Source of the DNA: Flavobacterium pokkalii
Lineage (GTDB): Bacteria; Bacteroidota; Bacteroidia; Flavobacteriales; Flavobacteriaceae
DNA length: 64,000 bases
Assembly (NCBI RefSeq): GCF_014596575.1
Contig: NZ_NASZ01000003.1
Coordinates: 1 to 64,000, forward strand
Direction of reading: 5' to 3'
Shown: positions 26,101 to 35,147 of the stretch, piece after piece
Layout: each line of letters opens with the position of its first letter
Position numbering within the stretch: position 1 is the first letter of the stretch
Position numbers and translations under genes: made by a program
Notes under the pieces: model-generated
Databases searched by the model: none
What the model was told of the DNA's origin: nothing
Seen by the model: the letters and a program-made list of their open reading frames with translations, nothing else

Positions 26101-27168
26101 ATGGGACACAACATTAAGCCTGGTGTAGCAACTGGAGACCAAGTACAGGAAATATTTAACTATGCTAAAGAAAAAGGCTTTGCACTTCCTGCTGTAAACG
26201 TTACAGGTTCTGACACTATCAATGGTGTACTTGAAACAGCTGCAAAATTAAATGCGCCTGTTATCATCCAATTTTCAAACGGAGGAGCGCAGTTTAATGC
26301 AGGAAAAGGACTTTCAAATGCAGGTGAAAAAGCAGCTATCGCCGGAGCTATTGCCGGAGCAAAAAGCATCCACACTTTAGCAGAAGCTTACGGAGCTACT
26401 GTAATTTTACATACTGACCACTGTGCAAAAAAATTATTACCTTGGATTGACGGTTTATTAGACGCTTCTGAAGCACATTTTGCTGCTACCGGAAAATCTT
26501 TGTTCAGTTCTCATATGATTGACTTATCAGAAGAACCAATCGAGGAAAACATCGAAATTTGCAAAACTTACCTAGAAAGAATGAGCAAAATCGGGATGAC
26601 ATTAGAAATCGAACTTGGAATCACCGGAGGTGAGGAAGACGGAGTTGATAACTCTGATGTTGACAGCTCAAAATTATACACACAACCAGAAGAAGTAGCT
26701 TATGCTTATGAAGAACTTTCTAAAGTAAGCCCAAGATTCACTATCGCTGCTGCTTTTGGAAACGTCCACGGAGTTTACAAACCTGGAAACGTAAAATTGA
26801 CTCCAAAAATCTTAAAAAACTCTCAGGATTTCGTTCAACAAAAATTCAACACAGGACACAATCCGGTTGATTTTGTATTCCACGGAGGTTCTGGTTCTAC
26901 ATTAGAAGAAATCAGAGAAGGAATTAGCTACGGAGTAATCAAAATGAACATTGATACCGATTTACAATTTGCTTTCACTGAAGGAATTCGTGATTTCATG
27001 GTAAACAACATTGAATACTTAAAAACCCAAATTGGTAACCCAACTGGTCCTGATGCTCCAAACAAAAAGTATTATGACCCAAGAAAATGGCTACGTGAAG
27101 GAGAAGTAACTTTCAACGCAAGATTAGAGCAAGCATTTGCTGACTTGAACAACGTAAACACACTATAA
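26101..27168 (+). CDS. fbaA: class II fructose-bisphosphate aldolase
   Basis: 355 residues, the length of the E. coli FbaA type. It is a zinc enzyme of glycolysis and gluconeogenesis. The metal ligands are visible in HTDHCAKKLLPW, FGNVHGVYKPGNVKL and FHGGSGS, and the NIDTDLQFAFTEGIRDF region binds the phosphate. It is cytosolic. accD follows after 80 bases that consist almost entirely of short repeats, so co-transcription is possible. Confidence 0.95.
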   Translation: MGHNIKPGVATGDQVQEIFNYAKEKGFALPAVNVTGSDTINGVLETAAKLNAPVIIQFSNGGAQFNAGKGLSNAGEKAAIAGAIAGAKSIHTLAEAYGATVILHTDHCAKKLLPWIDGLLDASEAHFAATGKSLFSSHMIDLSEEPIEENIEICKTYLERMSKIGMTLEIELGITGGEEDGVDNSDVDSSKLYTQPEEVAYAYEELSKVSPRFTIAAAFGNVHGVYKPGNVKLTPKILKNSQDFVQQKFNTGHNPVDFVFHGGSGSTLEEIREGISYGVIKMNIDTDLQFAFTEGIRDFMVNNIEYLKTQIGNPTGPDAPNKKYYDPRKWLREGEVTFNARLEQAFADLNNVNTL

Positions 27169-27169
27169 T

Positions 27170-27244
27170 TTTAGATTTTAGATTTTAGATTTTAGATTCC
27201 TTTGCGAATTCTAAAATCTGAAATCTGAAATCTGCAATCTGAAA
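27170..27244. repeat. short tandem and inverted repeats, TTTTAGA / AATCTGAA family
   Basis: Four head-to-tail TTTAGAT units (27170-27197) are followed, after CCTTTGCGAATTC, by the complementary sense as TAAAATCTGAAATCTGAAATCTGCAATCTGAAAT. The two halves can fold on each other. The same decamers appear in the thrA-osmC gap at 1819-1872. Confidence 0.75.
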
Positions 27245-27249
27245 TAAAA

Positions 27250-28104
27250 ATGGCCTGGTTTAAAAGACAAGAAAAAGGGATCACAACTCCTACCGATCAA
27301 AAAATGGATGTTCCAAAGGGACTTTGGTACAAATCTCCAACCGGAAAAATTATTGATGCAGAAGAATTGGAACGCAACCTGTTTGTGAGTCCGGAAGATG
27401 GTTTCCACGTGAGAATAGGTAGTGCTACTTATTTTGAAATCTTATTCGATAACAATGAGTTTACCGAATTGGATCCAAACCTGACTTCAAAAGACAGCTT
27501 GAATTTTGTGGATACCAAAAAGTATTCTGATCGTTTGAAAGATGTAATGGACAAAACCAAGCTCAAAGATGCCGTACGAACAGCTGTTGGTAAATCCAAA
27601 GGAAAAGACTTGGTAGTTTGCGCGATGGATTTTGCCTTTATCGGAGGATCTATGGGAGCAGTTGTGGGAGAAAAAATTTCCAGAGGAATTGATTATGCCA
27701 TCAAAAACAAATTACCTTTTGTGATGATTTCAAAATCAGGTGGTGCCCGTATGATGGAAGCTGCTTATTCTTTGATGCAATTGGCTAAAACTTCGGTTAA
27801 ATTAGCCCAACTTTCTGAAGCTAAATTGCCTTACATCTCTTTGTGTACCGATCCAACAACTGGAGGGACAACGGCTTCTTACGCCATGTTGGGAGACATC
27901 AACATCGCTGAGCCGGGAGCCTTAATTGGTTTTGCGGGACCACGTGTGGTAAAAGATACAACTGGTAAAGATTTACCAGAAGGTTTCCAAACTGCTGAAT
28001 TCCTTTTAGAGCACGGTTTCTTAGACTTTATTACCGCCAGAAAAGAATTGAAAGACAAGATTAACTTGTACTTAGATTTGATTCAGAATAACGAAATTAG
28101 ATAG
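27250..28104 (+). CDS. accD: acetyl-CoA carboxylase carboxyltransferase, beta subunit
   Basis: 284 residues. It transfers the carboxyl group from biotin carrier protein to acetyl-CoA, with AccA. The crotonase-like core is intact ([26 protein letters not shown] region, [30 protein letters not shown]). In most AccD proteins the N-terminus is a four-cysteine zinc ribbon. Here the two CPxC positions read SPTG (29-32) and SPED (47-50), so all four zinc ligands are lost while the surrounding sequence ([17 protein letters not shown]) is retained. Confidence 0.94.
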   Translation: MAWFKRQEKGITTPTDQKMDVPKGLWYKSPTGKIIDAEELERNLFVSPEDGFHVRIGSATYFEILFDNNEFTELDPNLTSKDSLNFVDTKKYSDRLKDVMDKTKLKDAVRTAVGKSKGKDLVVCAMDFAFIGGSMGAVVGEKISRGIDYAIKNKLPFVMISKSGGARMMEAAYSLMQLAKTSVKLAQLSEAKLPYISLCTDPTTGGTTASYAMLGDINIAEPGALIGFAGPRVVKDTTGKDLPEGFQTAEFLLEHGFLDFITARKELKDKINLYLDLIQNNEIR

Positions 28105-28126
28105 TTTTATACTTCTAGATACATCA

Positions 28127-28162
28127 AATCCCGTTTGCATGGCAAGCGGGATTTTTTTTTTT
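28127..28162 (+). terminator. intrinsic terminator after accD
   Basis: AATCCCGTTTGC, loop ATG, GCAAGCGGGATT followed by a long T-run. Confidence 0.9.
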
Positions 28163-28189
28163 GCAGCCAACTTTCCAAAAAAAACCTTT

Positions 28190-28335
28190 ATTTTTTTTAG
28201 AAGCAGAACAGCTACCTTTCTTCAATAAACATCCCTCCTGCTCTGCGCTATATCTTTGTCTCGTTAAAAAAACGAGACAAAGGATGCCGCTTCGATCAGG
28301 GCTATCCAATTCGTTTTGATTCCCAAAACACATTT
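28190..28335. repeat. intergenic repeat with a long hairpin
   Basis: The 314 bases between accD and the next gene hold, after the terminator, a segment with CTTTGTCTCGTT (28254-28265) and its complement AACGAGACAAAG (28271-28282), 12 bp, then GGATGCCGCTTCGATCAGGGC. The composition is far more GC-rich than its surroundings and it codes for nothing I recognise. I believe similar segments occur between genes in other Flavobacterium genomes, but cannot check. Confidence 0.5.
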
Positions 28336-28417
28336 GTAAGAATATTTTAATATATTTAAAAACAAATAAAACTAAACAAACGAATTACCTGCAAGTTTCA
28401 TTAACATTCGATTAAAA

Positions 28418-29269
28418 ATGGAAAAAATACAAGAAATATTTTCAAACCGCGAAATTGCATTAATAATTTGGTCTGCGTTGTTTCTGCTTTTCTTTATATT
28501 AAAAGGCATCGGGAATTCATTGAAAGGATTAATTAAATCATTTTTCACTTCTCAACTTTCAATAATTTATCTATTGATGGTTTTATTTACCATTGGTATA
28601 ATTTACATTCTGCACAACATAAATCTTTGGAACAAAAATTTAATCAAAGATTCTTTAATTTGGCTCGTGACTTTTGCATTTGCGAATCTTTTAAAAGCAA
28701 TTAACAAAAGAACTTTGAATGAATTTCTCGGAACAGTCAATGAAATTTTCAAACTAACGCTTTTTACAGAATTTATAATAAATTTCGAAAGTTTCGGTTT
28801 ATTAACTGAGCTAATTATGTTACCGCTAATTACATTTATCGACCTTGCGCAATTTCTATCTAAAACAGAGAATAACAAAAGTGCAGAGAATTTCTTTGCA
28901 AAAATTTTATCACTAATTGGTATTTTTTACTTAGCTTTTTCATTATATAAAACTATCAAAGAACATGCAATATTCTTTTCCGTTGAAAACTTAAATTCTT
29001 TAGTCCTACCTGTAATACTAAGTTTTCTTAGCCTACCTTTCTTTTATCTTTTAACAGTGTATTCAGAATATGAACAATTATTCATGAGAGTTAAATTCAT
29101 GTCTCGCGACAAAAAAAATCAACGTAAAATAAAATGGCAAATATTCAAAACTGCTAAACTAAATTTAAATATGATTTCAAAACTTAGAGACAAACTTATT
29201 TCATTTGATTTATATGAAACAAACGATATAAAAATTTATCTCAAAAAAATTAAAGAAACCAGCAGGTAA
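28418..29269 (+). CDS. multi-pass membrane protein, unknown function
   Basis: 283 residues that I do not recognise. About six hydrophobic segments are visible (near 14-30, 43-64, 75-90, 125-145, 165-180 and 192-215), followed by a basic, soluble C-terminal tail of about 65 residues rich in Lys and Asn. It contains no catalytic motif. It is AT-richer than its neighbours and lies between two repeat blocks, suggesting an acquired or fast-evolving gene. The start ATG at 28418 is the first of the frame. It has no operon partners. Confidence 0.6.
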   Translation: MEKIQEIFSNREIALIIWSALFLLFFILKGIGNSLKGLIKSFFTSQLSIIYLLMVLFTIGIIYILHNINLWNKNLIKDSLIWLVTFAFANLLKAINKRTLNEFLGTVNEIFKLTLFTEFIINFESFGLLTELIMLPLITFIDLAQFLSKTENNKSAENFFAKILSLIGIFYLAFSLYKTIKEHAIFFSVENLNSLVLPVILSFLSLPFFYLLTVYSEYEQLFMRVKFMSRDKKNQRKIKWQIFKTAKLNLNMISKLRDKLISFDLYETNDIKIYLKKIKETSR

Positions 29270-29280
29270 AACCTGATAGC

Positions 29281-29640
29281 GTGGATTTGTAATCCGTGCC
29301 CGCAAAGAGAAATCTCTTTGTCGAGTTACTTGTTGAGATCCTTCCTCCGTCAGAATGACAAGTTTGTGTTAAATTACTAACCCATCGTGAGCGAAACCCT
29401 TCGTGTTCGAAACAGTAAATTTTCACGCAGATTTTGCAGATTTGAGCAGAAAAACCATTCAGTGATCTGCGAAAATCTACAAAATCTGCGTGCTATTTTC
29501 TAATACCAAATTTGACAACTTTCTAAAAGTTGTCAAATTGCCTCCATGCTACCGCACGCATCTTACTTATGTCTACAAAAAAAATCAAAACTAAACGGAA
29601 TTTAATAATGAGATTGCTACGTTCCGATAGCTATCGGAAC
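29281..29640. repeat. cluster of intergenic palindromes and inverted repeats
   Basis: This 405-base gap contains no gene but several inverted repeats: CAAAGAGA-AA-TCTCTTTG (29303-29320); a 20-bp pair with one mismatch starting CACGCAGATTTTG (29424-29443 with 29472-29492); AATTTGACAACTTT with AAAGTTGTCAAATT (29509-29539); and the perfect 20-base palindrome GTTCCGATAGCTATCGGAAC (29621-29640). It also carries the phrases GAGATCCTTCCTCCGTCAGA and GAGATTGCTACG / CGCAATGACT, which look like remnants of dispersed repeats. Confidence 0.7.
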
Positions 29641-29673
29641 TCGCAATGACTCAGAACACTGAACGCGAAAAAA

Positions 29674-30924
29674 CTACATTCCTGTTCTAATCGCTTCCAC
29701 AGGATCTAATTTGGAAGCTGAAATAGCCGGTACGATACCGGAAATCAAACCAATGATTCCTGCCAGTCCGGCACCTAAAAGAATATTATCCAATCCCAAT
29801 ACAAACTGAAAATCTAAAGCTTTGGTCAGGCCAACAGCAATTCCCCAAACCATCAGTAAACCAACCACTCCGCCAATTACAGATAGAATAATCGCTTCAA
29901 ACAAAAACTGAAATAAAATAAATCGGTTTTTAGCACCTAATGATTTTTGAATTCCTATTAAATGGGTTCGTTCTTTTACCGAAACAAACATGATATTAGC
30001 AATTCCGAAACCACCTACCAACAACGAAAATCCGCTTATCACCCAGCCTCCTAATTTCATACTCCCGATGATTCCATCTATAAAATCCGTAAATCCGGAA
30101 AAAACATTGATAAAGAAATTGTCAATTTCACCGGCTTTAATTCCGCGAAAGGCTCGCAGTTTTTGAGAAATCTCCGCTTTATAAGCTTCCATATCTACGC
30201 CATCTTCGGGTTTAAAAATAATCACATTGGTTAACGAATCATTATTATCGCCAAATTTCTGCCGAACAAAATTCACCGGAATAAAAACTGCCGAATCATT
30301 ACTATCTCCAAAAAGCCCCGCTCCTTTTTTCTTCAAAACACCTATAACCGTAAAACGCTGCCCGTAAAGTCGAACATCTTTACCTATTGGATTAAAATCA
30401 TCAAAAAGATTAGTCGCAATATCATTTCCCAACACAATCACCTTGGCTCCGGAATTTGATTCCGATTCATTATAAAAACGTCCTTTTTCAAATTCCAATC
30501 CCTGAATATCGATAAATTCATGCGAAACCGGAACAATATTCACATCACTTACCACCTTAGAATCGTACTTAATATTCTCCGTTTTGGTGAAAATTTGATA
30601 GCCTAATTCGGCAGTATGCGTCATTGCTCCTTTTAAATACACATACTCGTCATATTTCACATTTGGAAATTGTTCTCTTTTCCATTTTGGAATCTCCGAA
30701 GGACCAAAAGAAAATTTCATCAAATAAATGGTATTCTTATCCAAACCACTCAAATCGCCGGCTATTTTCCGATCCAAAGAATCCACGGCAGCCAAAACCG
30801 CAATGATTGAAAAGATTCCAATAGTTACACCAAGCAAAGAAAGTAAGGTGCGTAATTTATTATTTCGCAAGGCATTAAGCGCAAAAGCAAAACTTTCTTT
30901 GAGTAATCGAAGATATAACAACAT
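29674..30924 (-). CDS. MacB/FtsX-type ABC transporter permease
   Basis: 416 residues. One N-terminal helix (about 18-45), a periplasmic MacB-type core domain (about 50-275), and three C-terminal helices of the FtsX domain (about 290-410) ending PAISASKLDPVEAIR. This is the half-transporter layout of the MacB/LolC group, used for mechanotransmission or export of lipoproteins, peptides or drugs. No ATPase gene or periplasmic adaptor gene lies next to it, so its partner must be elsewhere. Substrate unknown. Confidence 0.85.
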   Translation of the reverse strand: MLLYLRLLKESFAFALNALRNNKLRTLLSLLGVTIGIFSIIAVLAAVDSLDRKIAGDLSGLDKNTIYLMKFSFGPSEIPKWKREQFPNVKYDEYVYLKGAMTHTAELGYQIFTKTENIKYDSKVVSDVNIVPVSHEFIDIQGLEFEKGRFYNESESNSGAKVIVLGNDIATNLFDDFNPIGKDVRLYGQRFTVIGVLKKKGAGLFGDSNDSAVFIPVNFVRQKFGDNNDSLTNVIIFKPEDGVDMEAYKAEISQKLRAFRGIKAGEIDNFFINVFSGFTDFIDGIIGSMKLGGWVISGFSLLVGGFGIANIMFVSVKERTHLIGIQKSLGAKNRFILFQFLFEAIILSVIGGVVGLLMVWGIAVGLTKALDFQFVLGLDNILLGAGLAGIIGLISGIVPAISASKLDPVEAIRTGM

Positions 30925-31089
30925 AAAAAAATGATTTTTAATAAGGTAAAATTCTGTAAATAATATTCAATTTCCTAATAAAAAATTCTTTTAACACAAT
31001 AAAACACAGCGTTTTCAAGAAGTTTTAATAAAAATAAATTAATTAAAAATTATCTCATTTTTTGATAGCCAATTTTAACATTAAAAAAC

Positions 31090-31097
31090 TATTTTTG
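31090..31097 (+). promoter_or_regulatory. -7 box of the purH promoter
   Basis: TATTTTTG, an exact match. A TTG lies 25 bases upstream (31062-31064), slightly longer than usual spacing. Confidence 0.55.
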
Positions 31098-31119
31098 CAT
31101 TTTATAATTTAAACTATTC

Positions 31120-32646
31120 ATGAGCACATCAAAAACAATTCAATCTGCATTAATTTCGGTTTTTTCGAAAGAGGGTCTTGAGCCTATTGTTAAATTATTA
31201 CACAGTCAAAATGTTACTCTTTATTCTACAGGAGGAACTGAAGAATTTATCAAAAATCTAGGCATACCTGTTGTTGCTGTTGAAGACATAACTGCATTTC
31301 CTGAAATTTTAGGCGGAAGAGTAAAAACATTACACCCAAAAATTTTTGGAGGAATTTTGAACCGTCAGGACAATGAGAGTGATGTGCAACAAATGACGGA
31401 ATTCAACATTCCGCAGATTGACTTAGTTATTGTAGATTTATATCCATTTGAAAAAACAGTAGCTTCCGGAGCCAGCGAACAGGATATTATTGAAAAAATT
31501 GACATCGGTGGAATCTCATTAATCCGTGCCGCTGCTAAAAACTTTAAAGACACTGTAATTGTACCTTCTATGAACGAATATGCTTTGTTCTTAGACATGA
31601 TTACTAAACAAAACGGAGCTACCACTCTTGAAGACCGAAAATTATTAGCTACCAAAGCGTTCCACGTTTCTTCTCACTATGACGGAGCTATTTTTGGTTA
31701 TTTCAATACTGACGAAACGATTTACAAAGCAAGTATTGCCAACGGACAAGTATTGCGTTACGGAGAAAATCCACACCAAAAAGGATTTTTCTTTGGAGAT
31801 TTTGACGCAATGTTCCAAAAATTACACGGAAAAGAATTATCATACAACAACTTATTAGATGTAGATGCTGCAGTGAATTTGATTAACGAATTCAAAACTG
31901 ACGGGCCTACATTTGCAATCTTAAAACACAACAACGCTTGCGGATTAGCTTCGAGAAATACGATTGCAGAAGCTTACTTAGCAGCTTTAGCTTGTGATCC
32001 AACTTCGGCTTTTGGAGGCGTTTTAATTTCGAATACTAAAATTGACGTTGCTACTGCAACTGAAATCAATAAATTATTCTGTGAAGTGGTGATTGCTCCT
32101 TCTTATGATGATGAAGCTGTAACAATTTTACAGGAAAAGAAAAACAGAATTATTTTAGTTCAAAATGATGTTGAATTACCACAAAAACAAGTACGAACTT
32201 GTCTTAACGGATTGTTAATTCAGGAAAGAAACAACATCACAGACAATAAAAAAGATTTAACTACCGTTACCATAACAAGTCCAACAGAGCAAGAAATTGA
32301 AGATTTGATTTTTGCTTCTAAAATTTGTAAAAACACTAAATCAAACACAATTGTTTTTGCTAAAAACGGAACTTTAATTTCCTCAGGTACAGGTCAGACT
32401 TCAAGAGTAGATGCTTTACAACAGGCTGTTGAAAAAGCAAAACATTTTGGATTTGATTTAAAAGGTGCTTCCATGGCAAGTGATGCTTTCTTCCCTTTCC
32501 CTGATTGTGTTGCCTTAGCAAAAGAAGCCGGAATTACAGCTGTAATCCAACCAGGCGGATCTATTAAAGACCAATTAAGCATTGACTATTGCAACGAAAA
32601 TAATTTGGCAATGGTATTTACAGGGACCCGTCATTTCAAACATTAA
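31120..32646 (+). CDS. purH: bifunctional AICAR formyltransferase / IMP cyclohydrolase
   Basis: 508 residues, typical length. The N-terminal methylglyoxal-synthase-like cyclohydrolase domain (about 1-150) has STGGT, GGRVKTLHPKI and DLVIVDLYPFE. The transformylase domain follows with RYGENPHQKG, LKHNNACG and GASMASDAFFPFPD, ending with QPGGSIKDQ. It carries out the last two steps of IMP synthesis using 10-formyl-tetrahydrofolate. No other purine gene is adjacent. mreB follows after 54 bases with its own promoter box. Confidence 0.96.
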   Translation: MSTSKTIQSALISVFSKEGLEPIVKLLHSQNVTLYSTGGTEEFIKNLGIPVVAVEDITAFPEILGGRVKTLHPKIFGGILNRQDNESDVQQMTEFNIPQIDLVIVDLYPFEKTVASGASEQDIIEKIDIGGISLIRAAAKNFKDTVIVPSMNEYALFLDMITKQNGATTLEDRKLLATKAFHVSSHYDGAIFGYFNTDETIYKASIANGQVLRYGENPHQKGFFFGDFDAMFQKLHGKELSYNNLLDVDAAVNLINEFKTDGPTFAILKHNNACGLASRNTIAEAYLAALACDPTSAFGGVLISNTKIDVATATEINKLFCEVVIAPSYDDEAVTILQEKKNRIILVQNDVELPQKQVRTCLNGLLIQERNNITDNKKDLTTVTITSPTEQEIEDLIFASKICKNTKSNTIVFAKNGTLISSGTGQTSRVDALQQAVEKAKHFGFDLKGASMASDAFFPFPDCVALAKEAGITAVIQPGGSIKDQLSIDYCNENNLAMVFTGTRHFKH

Positions 32647-32652
32647 TTTGTT

Positions 32653-32660
32653 TAACTTTG
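32653..32660 (+). promoter_or_regulatory. -7 box of the mre operon promoter
   Basis: TAACTTTG, an exact match, seven bases after the purH stop codon and 40 bases before mreB. Confidence 0.5.
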
Positions 32661-32700
32661 TGTGCTCCTAATTTTTAACTTTTAAACCCCTAAAAATCGT

Positions 32701-33729
32701 ATGGGATTTTTTGATTTCATGACCGAGGATATTGCAATTGACCTTGGTACCGCTAATACACTAATCATTCACAATGACAAGGTAGTTATTGATAGTCCGT
32801 CAATCGTTGCCAGAAACCGAATAACGGGAAAAATCATTGCTGTTGGTAAAGAAGCCAACCTAATGCAAGGTAAAACTCATGAAAACATTAAAACCATAAG
32901 GCCTTTAAAAGACGGTGTAATCGCTGATTTTGATGCTTCGGAACAAATGATAAAAATGTTTATCAACAGCATTCCTGCATTGAAAAAAAGAATGTTTACT
33001 CCGGCTTTAAGAATGGTGGTTTGTATTCCATCCGGAATTACCGAAGTAGAGATGAGAGCCGTAAAAGAATCCTGTGAACGCGTAAACGGAAAAGAAGTTT
33101 ATTTGATTCACGAACCAATGGCAGCCGCAATCGGTATTGGAATTGACATCATGCAACCAAAAGGGAACATGATTGTAGATATCGGAGGGGGTACTACTGA
33201 AATTGCTGTAATTGCTTTAGGCGGAATTGTGTGTGACAAATCGGTAAAAATTGCCGGTGACGTTTTCACTAACGATATTGTGTATTACATGCGTACACAA
33301 CACAACTTATTTGTTGGAGAAAGTACTGCTGAGAAAATTAAAATTCAAATTGGTGCCGCCATTGAAGATCTGGAAACACCTCCTGAAGATATGTCTGTAC
33401 AAGGTAGAGACTTGTTGACGGGAAAACCAAAACAGGTTGATGTTTCATACAGAGAAATTGCTAAAGCTTTAGACAAATCAATTCAACGAATTGAAGATGC
33501 TGTAATGGAAACTTTGTCTCAAACTCCTCCTGAATTAGCAGCCGATATCTACAACACAGGTATTTACCTTGCCGGTGGAGGTTCGATGTTAAGAGGATTA
33601 GACAAACGTATTTCTCAAAAAACAGATTTACCAGTTTACATTGCCGAAGATCCGTTAAGAGCTGTAGTAAGAGGAACAGGAATGGCTTTGAAAAACATTG
33701 GGAAATTCAAAAGCATATTAATAAAATAA
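32701..33729 (+). CDS. mreB: rod shape-determining actin homologue MreB
   Basis: 342 residues, typical length. It carries the nucleotide-binding signatures DLGTANTLI (16-24), DIGGGTTEIAVI, and the late LAGGGSMLRGL. It forms membrane-bound filaments that orient the elongasome. It is first in the cluster mreB-mreC-mreD-mrdA-rodA on the plus strand, which together encodes the whole cell-elongation machine. The amphipathic N-terminus (MGFFDFMTED) fits membrane binding. Confidence 0.97.
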   Translation: MGFFDFMTEDIAIDLGTANTLIIHNDKVVIDSPSIVARNRITGKIIAVGKEANLMQGKTHENIKTIRPLKDGVIADFDASEQMIKMFINSIPALKKRMFTPALRMVVCIPSGITEVEMRAVKESCERVNGKEVYLIHEPMAAAIGIGIDIMQPKGNMIVDIGGGTTEIAVIALGGIVCDKSVKIAGDVFTNDIVYYMRTQHNLFVGESTAEKIKIQIGAAIEDLETPPEDMSVQGRDLLTGKPKQVDVSYREIAKALDKSIQRIEDAVMETLSQTPPELAADIYNTGIYLAGGGSMLRGLDKRISQKTDLPVYIAEDPLRAVVRGTGMALKNIGKFKSILIK

Positions 33730-33820
33730 GCTTAAAAAATGTGTTTAATTCTTAAGCTGTACTGGTTTTAAGAATTAAACACATTACAGCATACCCTTAA
33801 ATTTATAACCTAATAAGAGA

Positions 33821-34648
33821 ATGCAGCAAATATTTAATTTTATATTCAAAAACAGTAGTCGATTACTGTTTTTGCTGTTATTAAGCGTTTCGCTTTTGCT
33901 TACCATACAGTCTCATTCTTACCATAAAAGCAGAATTATCAGTTCGGCTAACTTTTTAACGGGCGGTGTTTATGAAAAAATAAACAACATCACCGAATAT
34001 TTAAATCTTAAAACAGAAAATGATGCTTTGGCTCTTGAAAATGCAAGGCTCAAAAGCATCCTTTTCAACATGAAAGATACCGCCTCTGTCAAAAAAGTTG
34101 AAAATCTTAAAGGTGTTGCTCCCGAAGACATTGTTGTTTCAAAAGTAATTCACAACACTTACAACACACACGAAAACTTCCTGACTTTAAATTCCGGAGC
34201 TAATGACGGAGTAAAACCGGATATGGGAGTAATTAATAGTTTAGGAATCATTGGAATCGTTGACAAAACTTCTCCTAAATATTCGACAGTGGTAAGTATC
34301 CTGAATGTAAAATCTCAGATTAATGCCAAAATCAAAAAGTCCAATCATTTTGGTTCGCTGACCTGGAATGGAAAAAGCACCGGTTTTGTTCAGTTAATCG
34401 ATGTACCAAGATTAGCTTCAGTTAGAAAAGGCGATACCATTGTAACCGGTGGACAATCGGTGATTTTCCCGGAAAATATTAATATTGGAACTATCGATAA
34501 AATTTACATCGACAACAAAACCAATTATTACACTTTAAACATCAAATTGTTTAATGATATGACTAATTTAGGTCACGTTTATATCATTAAAAGTAAAGAC
34601 AGAGACGAAGTTAACAACCTGGAAAAAGAAAGCAAATCAAATGAATAG
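33821..34648 (+). CDS. mreC: rod shape-determining protein MreC
   Basis: 275 residues: one N-terminal membrane helix (about 13-30), a coiled-coil segment (about 55-90), then the double beta-barrel domain (ITGGQ-like TIVTGGQSVIFPENINIGTI). It is a periplasmic scaffold that activates PBP2. It overlaps mreD by eight bases. The 91-base gap after mreB holds a weak hairpin (TTAATTCTTAAG / CTTAAG-type sequence near 33748-33780). Confidence 0.92.
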   Translation: MQQIFNFIFKNSSRLLFLLLLSVSLLLTIQSHSYHKSRIISSANFLTGGVYEKINNITEYLNLKTENDALALENARLKSILFNMKDTASVKKVENLKGVAPEDIVVSKVIHNTYNTHENFLTLNSGANDGVKPDMGVINSLGIIGIVDKTSPKYSTVVSILNVKSQINAKIKKSNHFGSLTWNGKSTGFVQLIDVPRLASVRKGDTIVTGGQSVIFPENINIGTIDKIYIDNKTNYYTLNIKLFNDMTNLGHVYIIKSKDRDEVNNLEKESKSNE

Positions 34649-35147
34649 CACGCTGTTAGTTAATATTTTAAGATTTATCTTATTGCTAGCCCTTCAAATT
34701 GGCGTATTCAACAATATGACTTTTTTAGGCTATATCATGCCGTTGCCTTATATGTTGTTTATCATCTTATATCCAGTAAACTCTAATCGTTCGGCTTTGT
34801 TAATCAGCAGTTTTTTTCTTGGATTAATAATGGATTTATTTTCTAATTCAGGAGGAATTCACGCTACTGCCTGCCTTCTTTTAGCCTTTTACCGACCTTA
34901 TTTGTTTAAATTTGCATTTGGTGTGAGTTACGAATACCAAACCATTAAATTAAATGAAGCACTAACCCCTGAAAGATTTACATTTATTCTTCTGGCTGTG
35001 GTAATTCATCATTTTACCTTATTCATTCTGGAAGCCTTTCAGGTTAGTTTTATTTGGGACATTTTACTCAGAACAGTATTAAGTACCATATTTACAATCA
35101 TTAGTTGTATTATCATAATATACCTTATTAAGCCAAACAAACGATGA
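34641..35147 (+). CDS. mreD: rod shape-determining protein MreD
   Basis: 168 residues, almost wholly hydrophobic, with about five membrane helices. MreD proteins are weakly conserved, so the call rests on size, topology, the GLIMDLFSNSGGIHATACLL segment and the position between mreC and mrdA, overlapping both by a few bases. It is an inner-membrane partner of MreC and RodA. Confidence 0.88.
   Translation: MNSTLLVNILRFILLLALQIGVFNNMTFLGYIMPLPYMLFIILYPVNSNRSALLISSFFLGLIMDLFSNSGGIHATACLLLAFYRPYLFKFAFGVSYEYQTIKLNEALTPERFTFILLAVVIHHFTLFILEAFQVSFIWDILLRTVLSTIFTIISCIIIIYLIKPNKR

Noticed and set aside
28124..28333. 69-residue frame across the accD terminator and repeat
   Set aside because: It reads through the terminator hairpin and the intergenic repeat, with Lys- and Cys-rich low-complexity content and no start signal.
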